Positions 8,357 through 15,525 of a DNA stretch of 61,109 nucleotides are shown piece after piece. Positions within the stretch are counted from its first letter, which is position 1. Each line of letters begins with the position of its first letter. Where the stretch lies: the NCBI GenBank assembly GCA_017937135.1, contig JAGBEE010000008.1, forward strand, positions 1-61,109. The letters run 5' to 3'. The stretch comes from Clostridia bacterium. Its GTDB lineage: Bacteria; Bacillota; Clostridia; Oscillospirales; CAG-272. Under the pieces are notes generated by a model that searched no databases, was not told where the DNA came from, and saw only the letters and a program-made list of their open reading frames with translations. The translations under genes and the position numbers were made by a program.

Positions 8357-9274
8357 ATGAAGAAAACAGCACTTGTAATTATGGCTGCCGGAATTGGCTC
8401 ACGCTTCGGTGGCGGAATTAAGCAGTTAGAGCCCTTAGGACCAAATGGTGAGGTTATAATGGAGTATTCCATTCACGACGCATTAGAGGCAGGCTTTAAC
8501 AAGGTAGTATTTATCATAAGAAAAGAAATGGAAGATTACTTCAAGGAAGTAGTTGGAGATAAGATTTCTGGCATTTGCGAGGTTGCATATGCTTATCAAA
8601 ATATTGAGGATTTGCCAGAGGGCTTTAAAAATCCTCCCGAGAGAAAGAAGCCTTGGGGAACAGGTCAAGCAGTTCTTTCCTGTAAGGGTATTGTAAACGA
8701 GCCATTTATTGTAATCAATGCTGATGACTATTATGGCAAGGAAGCATTTAAGTCAATTCACGAATTTTTAATAGCAGAAAAAGCGCCTATTAAAAAATAC
8801 GACTTCTGTATGGCAGGCTTTATCCTTAAAAATACAATTAGCGACAATGGTGGAGTAACACGTGGCGTATGCAAGGCAAGCGATGATGGATACCTTACTG
8901 ACGTTGTTGAAACAGGTAATCTTGTTAAAACAGCTACAGGCGCAGGTGTTCAAAACGAGGATGGAACAGTAACTGCACTCGATCCCGATACATATGTATC
9001 TATGAATATGTGGGGACTCACACCTGAGTTCTTTAACGTTTTGGAAAAGGGCTTTGTGGAGTTTTTGTCTAACCCCGACCTTAATAGACTTAAGGGAGAA
9101 TATCTTCTTCCCTCAGTGGTAGGTGAGCTTGTTACATCAGGCGAGGCATCTGTAAAAATTCTTGAAACAAACGACAAATGGTTTGGCGTTACATATGGCG
9201 AGGACAAATACGCCGTAAAGGATGAATTTTTAAAGCTTCAAAGAGAAGGCGTTTATCCAAAAACCTTATATTAA
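8357..9274 (+). CDS. Nucleotidyltransferase (sugar-1-phosphate type)
   Basis: The 305-residue protein has an N-terminal NTP_transferase fold: MAAGIGSRFGGGIKQLEPLG at residues 9-28 is a variant of the GGxGTR...K signature that binds the nucleotide, and NADDYYG near residue 120 holds the metal-binding Asp. It should couple NTP to a sugar- or alditol-phosphate and release pyrophosphate; the exact substrate cannot be read from sequence. It overlaps no gene but follows fucI by 16 bases with GGGGATAGAG as ribosome binding site and shares its promoter and terminator. The pairing suggests a role with fucose or its derivatives, but this is inference: the family also occurs without fucI. Confidence 0.75.
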   Translation: MKKTALVIMAAGIGSRFGGGIKQLEPLGPNGEVIMEYSIHDALEAGFNKVVFIIRKEMEDYFKEVVGDKISGICEVAYAYQNIEDLPEGFKNPPERKKPWGTGQAVLSCKGIVNEPFIVINADDYYGKEAFKSIHEFLIAEKAPIKKYDFCMAGFILKNTISDNGGVTRGVCKASDDGYLTDVVETGNLVKTATGAGVQNEDGTVTALDPDTYVSMNMWGLTPEFFNVLEKGFVEFLSNPDLNRLKGEYLLPSVVGELVTSGEASVKILETNDKWFGVTYGEDKYAVKDEFLKLQREGVYPKTLY

Positions 9275-9281
9275 AATTAAG

Positions 9282-9310
9282 GGCATTGCAAAATTGCAAT
9301 GCCTTTTTTT
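9282..9310 (+). terminator. Terminator of the fucI operon
   Basis: GGCATTGCAA/TTGCAATGCC stem with a minimal loop, followed by seven T residues. Confidence 0.85.
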
Positions 9311-9363
9311 ATGTATAATAATTATAAATTTCGTCATAATAAAAACAAAAAAGAGGTGAAATT

Positions 9364-9795
9364 ATGAGAGATGATACAATAAATCTATTAAAGGAATGTA
9401 ATACAGGCATAAAAATGGGTGTAAGCTCAATAAATAATGTGATGCCATATGTAAAAAATAGTGAATTAAAGGACGCATTGAATGCCTGCAAGGACAAGCA
9501 CGCAGTTCTTGGAGATAAAACACACAGAGCGTTATTAAATGAAAAGGAAGACACAAAGCCACCACACAAATTTGCTCAGGTAATGGCAGATATGAAGGTA
9601 AAAACAGTAATGTCCTTTTCTGGAAAATCAACCTCAGTTGCTGACATTATGACAGATGGCTGTAATATGGGTATAAAATCAATTTATAGATATTTAAACA
9701 AGTACAAAAACGCATCAGAGGAAGCAAAGGAAATAGCAAACGACCTAATAAGCGCAGAGCAGGAATTGAGAACAGATTTAAGAGCATTTTTATAA
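9364..9795 (+). CDS. Small helical protein of unknown function
   Basis: A 143-residue protein predicted to be all helical, with charged amphipathic segments in four blocks (about residues 3-25, 30-60, 65-90 and 100-142). The layout is reminiscent of ferritin-like four-helix bundles (DUF2383-like), but I see no diiron EXXH motif. No signal peptide or membrane segment. AAGAGGTG lies 6 bases before the ATG and a terminator follows at once, so it is a single-gene unit. Similar small proteins occur in Clostridia without an assigned role. Function unknown. Confidence 0.75.
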   Translation: MRDDTINLLKECNTGIKMGVSSINNVMPYVKNSELKDALNACKDKHAVLGDKTHRALLNEKEDTKPPHKFAQVMADMKVKTVMSFSGKSTSVADIMTDGCNMGIKSIYRYLNKYKNASEEAKEIANDLISAEQELRTDLRAFL

Positions 9796-9796
9796 A

Positions 9797-9820
9797 AAAG
9801 GCACATCAGTGCCTTTTTCT
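9797..9820 (+). terminator. Intrinsic terminator
   Basis: AAAGGCAC-ATCA-GTGCCTTT stem-loop with T-run. Confidence 0.85.
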
Positions 9821-9832
9821 ATATCTTGCAAC

Positions 9833-9861
9833 TTGACAAAGATAAATAAGAATAGTATACT
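9833..9861 (+). promoter_or_regulatory. Promoter of the InlB-repeat lipoprotein gene
   Basis: TTGACA, 17 bases, TATACT, about 29 bases before the start codon. Confidence 0.75.
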
Positions 9862-9889
9862 ATAGTATAGAAAATACAGGAGGCAAGCA

Positions 9890-10816
9890 ATGAAAAGAAA
9901 AATTATAGTAGCATTATTTGTTTTTTGTATCATTATTTTAACGTTTGTCGCTTGTGGCGAGAAATACACCGTTTCATTTGAATTAAACGGTGGAGAAATG
10001 AATACCAAAACCGTAGAGGTAGAAGAAGGGGAGTATTATGCTTTACCCGTACCCCATAAGCTTGGCTACAACTTTGCAGGCTGGTATTATAATGATACTA
10101 AAATAGAAATAAAGGGCGAATGGCAATATGAGCAAAATATAACGCTTAGCGCAAAATGGGAATTTGCAACCTATCAAATTGAATACGAGCTAAATGGTGG
10201 CTCACTTGAAAATCAAGTCTCATCCTACAATGCAAAAACAGAAGACTTTGTTATAGGAATACCAACAAAAAAGAATCATATTTTCGAACACTGGCTCGAT
10301 CAAAACGGTAAAAAATATGATGGTGAGATAACAATACAAAAGGGTAGTGAGGGCAATCTGAAATTAACCGCTGTTTGGTGGGATTTTGTTGGAGATAATG
10401 GTATAGAATACTCATATGATGGCACAAGCCTTTGTGTAATAGGATACAAGGGTGATTTTTCAAAGAGCGTAGTAATTCCTTCAAAATACTATGAAATACC
10501 GGTAACTGCAATTGGTGAATATGCCTTTGATGGCTTAGGTACTAAAATTCCAAATAGTGATATGGCTTATACATTTACTATGTATATTCCCAAATCAATA
10601 AGGAGTATAGGAAAGTATGCATTTAACAATTGCAATAACCTAAAGCTTCTTTTGTCACATGCAAAATATTTTGATTCTGAAAAATACAGAAAAGAGGCAG
10701 TAGAGCCTTGGCTTGAAAATACTACAATAGCCAAAGAGGGTAATGGAGAGATACTTGACGTTATAAATATGTATCGTCCAGCCTTCGGTTGGAGTAAATA
10801 TAGCATATATGAATGA
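9890..10816 (+). CDS. Surface lipoprotein with InlB B-repeats and an LRR_5-like tail
   Basis: The 308-residue protein has a lipoprotein signal peptide with lipobox FVAC (Cys22). Two InlB B-repeat (Listeria-Bacteroides repeat) units follow at about residues 24-90 and 91-168, recognisable from the ELNGG...GYNFAGWYY and ELNGGS...HIFEHWLD patterns and the closing LSAKW/LTAVWW. Residues 175-265 look like BspA/LRR_5 repeats (VIPSKYYEIPVTAIGEYAF). It should sit outside the membrane and mediate adhesion or protein contacts. It has its own promoter, and GGAGG lies 8 bases before the ATG. It lies directly before another LRR_5 protein gene. Confidence 0.85.
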   Translation: MKRKIIVALFVFCIIILTFVACGEKYTVSFELNGGEMNTKTVEVEEGEYYALPVPHKLGYNFAGWYYNDTKIEIKGEWQYEQNITLSAKWEFATYQIEYELNGGSLENQVSSYNAKTEDFVIGIPTKKNHIFEHWLDQNGKKYDGEITIQKGSEGNLKLTAVWWDFVGDNGIEYSYDGTSLCVIGYKGDFSKSVVIPSKYYEIPVTAIGEYAFDGLGTKIPNSDMAYTFTMYIPKSIRSIGKYAFNNCNNLKLLLSHAKYFDSEKYRKEAVEPWLENTTIAKEGNGEILDVINMYRPAFGWSKYSIYE

Positions 10817-11136
10817 AACGCAACCATAAAAGTAAGCAAAACGCGCATTACTTCAAGTGTTGCGTTTTTTTATAAAACAAATTAATAAATTTACAAAAAA
10901 TTCACATTTTAGCGCTATTTGTTAAATATGCCCAAAAACCAAAACATAAACAAAGCCTTACCCCCTCACAAGTAGCTGTTTTATTTCAATTTCCAACCAC
11001 AAACAAATTTAAAAAATATAATATTTTGTGCACATTAAACAAAAATGATGCATTTTTTTTTTTTTTTGTTGAACTTGACAGTTTTCCACATATATGTTAT
11101 AATTTGCATACAAAAAATATTTAAAGGAGAAATCTT
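10816..11136 (+). terminator. Terminator and intergenic region before the BspA-like gene
   Basis: The hairpin AAACGCAAC/GTTGCGTTT with an inner AAGTAA/TTACTT stem (10818-10872) ends the lipoprotein gene and has a seven-T tail. The rest (10873-11074) is very AT-rich and holds no gene. It ends with a run of 15 T residues (11053-11067) seven bases before the next -35 box. Confidence 0.75.
11075..11103 (+). promoter_or_regulatory. Promoter of the BspA-like gene
   Basis: TTGACA, 17 bases, TATAAT; perfect consensus, with a 15-base T-tract just upstream that may act as an UP element. Confidence 0.85.
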
Positions 11137-13635
11137 ATGAAAAAGAAATTCTATTTAATGCTTGCTATTATGGTAATGCTCGTTTGTGCACTTGCTGTAA
11201 ATGTAAGCGCTGAAGCTGTACATAATGATAATACTGTTGATTACGACGCTACAGTTACCCTCAGTGACGGTACAGTGTGTGAGCTTTTCGACAGCGAAGG
11301 AAATGCTCTTATTTGGTACATAGATGCCAATAGTGAAACAGGCTATTCATCAATCAGAGCAGACTCAAGCACCGTCGGTGGTCCTTACGTTGAGTATACG
11401 ACCAACTGGTCCGGTGGAACACACGGAGCAACTGCATATCAAGTAAAGACCGTTTCCATTACGGATGCAAACGGAAATAGCTTTGATAATAAGCAGATTG
11501 TCGTTTTTAACATTATGGACGATGACGTTCTTACAAATGGTGGCGAAACTGGAAAGCCTGTTAACTGCCTTTCCGAGACGTTTAATGGCTCTACCAATCT
11601 CCAATACGCTTACTTAAGACTTGATACAGTTAACATTTTTGCAAATGCGTTTAAGAACTGCACAAATCTTAAATACGTTAACCTTGCTGAGATACCAGCC
11701 CTTTTGGGAATAGATGGTGCATCGGCATTTGAAGGTTGTACGTCATTGTTTAACGGTGAAATTTTAGACCTTACTAAAACCTCACTTGTTCAAATCGGTA
11801 CAACTGGTTCTAGTAGTGGTGGTACATTTAAGGGCGTACTTTTTAAGGGTATAGTTCTTCCCGATACAGTAACAACGGTTGGCCACTATGTATTTGAGAA
11901 CTGCACTAAGCTTGAAAGCTTTACCTTCCCCAAAAGCGTTACAAAACTTGAAGGAACTTCAACCTTTAAAAACTGCACAGCTTTGACTACAGTGATAGGC
12001 TTTGAAAATTTACCAATAACAACTGTTCCTAACGATATGTTCGGTGCATGCACAAGCCTTAGCAGTGTAACGATTCCTTCGACGGTAACAAAAATTGGCA
12101 TCACCGCATTCACTGATTGTAAAGCTCTTACAAGCATTAATTTACCATCAGGACTCACTAAAATAGACGCTGATGCTTCTTGGACTGCAGGTGCTTTTAC
12201 GAATTGTACATCTTTAAAATCAATCACTATTCCTGCTTCATTGACAGAATTGTGTGGTAAAACCTTCCAAAGCTGTACCGCTCTCGAAACTGTTATATTT
12301 GAAGAAAGAAACGGCGTAGCAATTACATTTAGTGGATATGCTACATTTGAAAGATGCAAATCTCTTAAGGAATTGATAATACCTGAAGGTGTTACCGCAC
12401 TTTCAAACTGCTTCGCATCTGAATGCGAAGGTTTACAAAAGGTAGTTTTACCTTCAACCTTGACCACTTTAAATGGAAGCAGGCACTTTTATCATGCTGG
12501 TAATAGCTCAGCCACAGGAAGTATAGAAATTATAGGACTTGAAAATACTCAACTTACTCATATTTCTACCGATTGCTTCCGTCAAAATAGGAACTGGAAG
12601 GTTGACGAATTAAGACTTCCAAACACTTGTACCACAATATACGATTATGCTTTTGCCGACGCAAGCATTGGCACCTTCTATATTGGTGCTAACGTAACTA
12701 CTATAGGAAACGGCGCTTTGGGATACAATTCAAGCTTAAAGGTTATGTACCTTCCATCAACCGTAACTTCTATCCATGCTTCTGCGTTCTATAGCAATGC
12801 AAACGCAATATACGTTGTAGTTGGTGTAGATGATGCAAGCGCAGCCGTTCTTACAACTATCGAAACTGCAGTAAGCTCAGGAAAAGAATTTATCGCATAT
12901 GATGACTATTTTGCAGATCCTACAAGCTATACAGGTAAAAATGTCGTTTATGGTGGTAATGTGTGCGAAATCTTCTACAAAAACGTACACGTATTTACAA
13001 GCACAGATTGTATTGCTGACTGTACAAGAGAAGGCTGCGGCTTAACAGGACTTGTTAATAAGGACGGAATCCACACAGAGGGATACCTATTATCCTCAAG
13101 CAATGAAGCAGACGAAAAGATAAGCTATACAGCAATGATGTATAGAATTTGCCAATGCTCAACCTGTAAGACTGTAAGCTCATATGAGGAAATAGGAATA
13201 CTCTTTACATTGAAGGGCTATTCAAATGCAACAGGCGCAATAATGCAAGGCTTCGGGGTAAATAAAGAAGCAATTGAAAAATACAACTCATATGCTGAAA
13301 ACGACATTAAGTACGGTATTTTAGCAGCAAATGGCGCACTTGGCACACTTAATATAGGCACATCCTTTGTAAATGGTGTAATAAGCGTAGATTTCACAAA
13401 CAGAAGCTACGATATTATGGAAATGAAGATATACGGTATTACATCAGCAACACAGGATACACTGCTTTACTGCTGTGGCTACGTAGAGGTTGATGGTGGC
13501 ATAATCTATATGGATGAGAAAATGGCATCAGATGCAACTCTCCCAACTGCAGTATCATATGCTGGACTTGGTGGAACATTTGCACAGACAGCAAGCCTTG
13601 ATGCAACCGTTCCAAACGGAGGTAAGGAAGAATAG
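11137..13635 (+). CDS. BspA-type LRR_5 repeat surface protein
   Basis: The 832-residue secreted protein has an N-terminal signal peptide (about residues 1-25, cut after VSAEA). Residues 150-590 are LRR_5 repeats of about 23 residues with the motif F.NCT.L..V..P..VT.IG...F. The C-terminal 200 residues (from about 620) are a non-repeat domain with a four-Cys start (DCTREGCGL, RICQCSTC) and no obvious cell-wall sorting signal or membrane anchor. The family includes Bacteroides/Treponema BspA adhesins and is common in gut Clostridia. AAAGGAG precedes the ATG. The stop codon overlaps a GTG start of a 59-residue gene, which links translation of the two. Confidence 0.88.
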   Translation: MKKKFYLMLAIMVMLVCALAVNVSAEAVHNDNTVDYDATVTLSDGTVCELFDSEGNALIWYIDANSETGYSSIRADSSTVGGPYVEYTTNWSGGTHGATAYQVKTVSITDANGNSFDNKQIVVFNIMDDDVLTNGGETGKPVNCLSETFNGSTNLQYAYLRLDTVNIFANAFKNCTNLKYVNLAEIPALLGIDGASAFEGCTSLFNGEILDLTKTSLVQIGTTGSSSGGTFKGVLFKGIVLPDTVTTVGHYVFENCTKLESFTFPKSVTKLEGTSTFKNCTALTTVIGFENLPITTVPNDMFGACTSLSSVTIPSTVTKIGITAFTDCKALTSINLPSGLTKIDADASWTAGAFTNCTSLKSITIPASLTELCGKTFQSCTALETVIFEERNGVAITFSGYATFERCKSLKELIIPEGVTALSNCFASECEGLQKVVLPSTLTTLNGSRHFYHAGNSSATGSIEIIGLENTQLTHISTDCFRQNRNWKVDELRLPNTCTTIYDYAFADASIGTFYIGANVTTIGNGALGYNSSLKVMYLPSTVTSIHASAFYSNANAIYVVVGVDDASAAVLTTIETAVSSGKEFIAYDDYFADPTSYTGKNVVYGGNVCEIFYKNVHVFTSTDCIADCTREGCGLTGLVNKDGIHTEGYLLSSSNEADEKISYTAMMYRICQCSTCKTVSSYEEIGILFTLKGYSNATGAIMQGFGVNKEAIEKYNSYAENDIKYGILAANGALGTLNIGTSFVNGVISVDFTNRSYDIMEMKIYGITSATQDTLLYCCGYVEVDGGIIYMDEKMASDATLPTAVSYAGLGGTFAQTASLDATVPNGGKEE

Positions 13636-13814
13636 TGAGATATACCGAACCTAAGTACACAAAAGAGATTATCGAAACAAACGACATTATGGAAGAATCC
13701 GTAGCGTCAATAGTGCATACAAAGGAACCCGTGCTTGATGAGGGTGGAAATCAAATTGGCGTTGTAAACAAGGGCACAGGCGTAGTTAATATCGAAAGCC
13801 TATTGGGATTCTAA
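13635..13814 (+). CDS. Translationally coupled small protein (59 aa)
   Basis: A GTG start at 13635 shares its G with the TAG stop of the BspA-like gene, and the frame runs 59 codons to TAA at 13812. AAGGAAG lies 5 bases before the GTG, with GGAGGT slightly further upstream, and a terminator follows 15 bases after the stop. The product is soluble and acidic, starts MRYTEPKYTKEIIETNDIM (first residue from GTG) and ends VNIESLLGF; no signal peptide or membrane segment is seen. The start resembles the short Y-x-x-P-x-x-x-x-I-hydrophobic proteins found near surface-protein genes in gut Clostridia. Function unknown. Read-through of the TAG would also lie in another frame, so a C-terminal extension is not the explanation. 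Confidence 0.6.
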   Translation: MRYTEPKYTKEIIETNDIMEESVASIVHTKEPVLDEGGNQIGVVNKGTGVVNIESLLGF

Positions 13815-13825
13815 TAAAAGCAATA

Positions 13826-13859
13826 CAAAAATGCGACTCAACCGAGTCGCATTTTTTTA
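13826..13859. terminator. Bidirectional intrinsic terminator
   Basis: AATGCGACTC-AACC-GAGTCGCATT with A-run before and T-run after; it serves the BspA-like operon and the converging ruvAB operon. Confidence 0.9.
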
Positions 13860-14909
13860 TTCATCAATTTTAATTTGGGAGGGCATACCATTTTTAAATG
13901 GAATACCTAAATGCTCATATGCCAAACGAGTAACACACCTACCACGAGGAGTGCGGCTAAGAAAGCCTATTTGCATAAGATAAGGCTCATATACATCCTC
14001 AATAGTAATGCTTTCCTCGCCGATTGTAGCAGCAAGTGTTTCAAGACCAACAGGACCGCCATCGTAAAATTTAATAATAGTTTCAAGCATTTTCCTATCA
14101 ATGTTATCAAGTCCAAGCTCGTCAATTTCAAGAGCCTTAAGAGCAGTCCTTGCAATCTCAATAGTGATTCTGCCATCACCCTTGACCTGTGCATAATCAC
14201 GCACGCGCTTTAAGAGCCTATTTGCAATACGTGGAGTTCCTCTTGAGCGAGAAGCAATTTCAAGTGCACCGTCATCGTCAATTTCCACATTTAAAATAGA
14301 AGCACTTCTTTTAATTATGGTAGAAAGCTCGTTAGCAGAATATAGCTCTAAGCGAAGGAGCACACCGAATCTATCACGCAATGGAGTAGTTAACTGACCT
14401 GCGCGCGTTGTTGCGCCAACTAATGTGAATTTAGGAAGGGGAACACGAATGCTTCTTGCTGCAGGGCCCTTACCAATAATAATATCAAGCACATAGTCCT
14501 CCATGGCAGGATAAAGAATTTCCTCAATAGAGCGTGATAAACGGTGAATTTCATCAATGAAAAGAACATCACCGGGCGCTAAATTAGTAAGTATAGCAGC
14601 CAAATCACCTTGCTTTTCGATAGCAGGACCAGACGTAACTCTAAAATTAACTCCCATTTCCGATGCTATAATACCTGAAAGAGTAGTTTTACCAAGACCC
14701 GGAGGGCCATATAAAAGCACGTGGTCAAGAGAATCTCCTCTTGCCTTAGCAGCATCAATATATACCTTAAGCATTTCGCGCACCTTTTCTTGACCGATAT
14801 ATTCGTCAAAGGTTTTAGGGCGAAGGCTTATTTCGACATCATTGTCCTCACCTGTTAATTCAGTAGAAACAATTCTATTTTCAAAGTCAAATTCTGTTTC
14901 TTCAATCAT
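13857..14909 (-). CDS. ruvB: Holliday junction branch-migration ATPase RuvB
   Basis: The 350-residue AAA+ motor forms hexamers on both sides of a RuvA-bound Holliday junction and drives branch migration in recombinational repair. It has Walker [10 protein letters not shown] (about residue 67), Walker B DEIHRL, the sensor region [18 protein letters not shown] and the C-terminal winged-helix domain ending [10 protein letters not shown]. Length is normal. It lies 10 bases after ruvA in the operon DUF951-yfhO-ruvA-ruvB. Confidence 0.97.
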   Translation of the reverse strand: MIEETEFDFENRIVSTELTGEDNDVEISLRPKTFDEYIGQEKVREMLKVYIDAAKARGDSLDHVLLYGPPGLGKTTLSGIIASEMGVNFRVTSGPAIEKQGDLAAILTNLAPGDVLFIDEIHRLSRSIEEILYPAMEDYVLDIIIGKGPAARSIRVPLPKFTLVGATTRAGQLTTPLRDRFGVLLRLELYSANELSTIIKRSASILNVEIDDDGALEIASRSRGTPRIANRLLKRVRDYAQVKGDGRITIEIARTALKALEIDELGLDNIDRKMLETIIKFYDGGPVGLETLAATIGEESITIEDVYEPYLMQIGFLSRTPRGRCVTRLAYEHLGIPFKNGMPSQIKIDE

Positions 14910-14919
14910 CTTTTAAACC

Positions 14920-15525
14920 TCATTTTATAAGCTTTGCAAGAGCAAGCGGAATAATTTTAACAACGTCAAGCTTCGGGTCAATTCCTGCAAGAGCTCTTTG
15001 TGCATCAGCACGCGTATATCCAAGAACAATAAGCGCATCAAGCGCCTCAGAAAGGTTAGAGCTCTTGCCAACATTAACGCTTGCAGCACTCTGTACATCA
15101 GGTGAAGAGGCGAATGTCTGCTTAACTATCTTATCCTTTAATTCAAGCACCACGCGCGCCGCAGTTTTTGCGCCAACACCGCTTGCCTTAGCGATTGCTT
15201 TAGTATCCTCGCTTGTAATAGCCATACTTAATTTGTCAGGAGTTAAAAGTGACAAAATAGCCATCGCCGCCTTAGGACCAACGCCTGAAACGGTAATCAA
15301 AAGCTTAAAGGAGGTTAATTCATCGTTGGTGTTAAAGCCAAATAGCTCAACACCATCCTCGCGCACCTGTAAATACGTGTATAATTTAATTTTTTGATTT
15401 ATTTTAGTTAAAATTGCGCTGTAAGTATTATCACTCACAGTAAGTCTGTAACCAACCCCTTGGCAGTCAATAACGCAAAAGGAGGGCTCGCAAACCTCTA
15501 AGGTTCCGTAAACATGGTAAATCAT
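14920..15525 (-). CDS. ruvA: Holliday junction DNA helicase subunit RuvA
   Basis: The 201-residue protein binds four-way junctions as a tetramer and loads RuvB. It shows the N-terminal OB fold (MIYHVYGTLE), two helix-hairpin-helix motifs (LLITVSGVGPKAAMAIL and IAKASGVGAKTAARVVLELKDK) and the C-terminal RuvB-binding domain (EALDALIVLGYTRADAQRAL). The ATG overlaps the yfhO stop by four bases (ATGA), giving translational coupling. Confidence 0.96.
   Translation of the reverse strand: MIYHVYGTLEVCEPSFCVIDCQGVGYRLTVSDNTYSAILTKINQKIKLYTYLQVREDGVELFGFNTNDELTSFKLLITVSGVGPKAAMAILSLLTPDKLSMAITSEDTKAIAKASGVGAKTAARVVLELKDKIVKQTFASSPDVQSAASVNVGKSSNLSEALDALIVLGYTRADAQRALAGIDPKLDVVKIIPLALAKLIK

Noticed and set aside
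11886..12467. 193-codon minus-strand frame in the BspA-like gene
   Set aside because: An artefact of the regular LRR repeats; no start signal.
13633..13814. Frameshift or read-through extension of the BspA-like protein
   Set aside because: The downstream frame has its own GTG and ribosome binding site, and read-through of the TAG would immediately meet TGA in the original frame.
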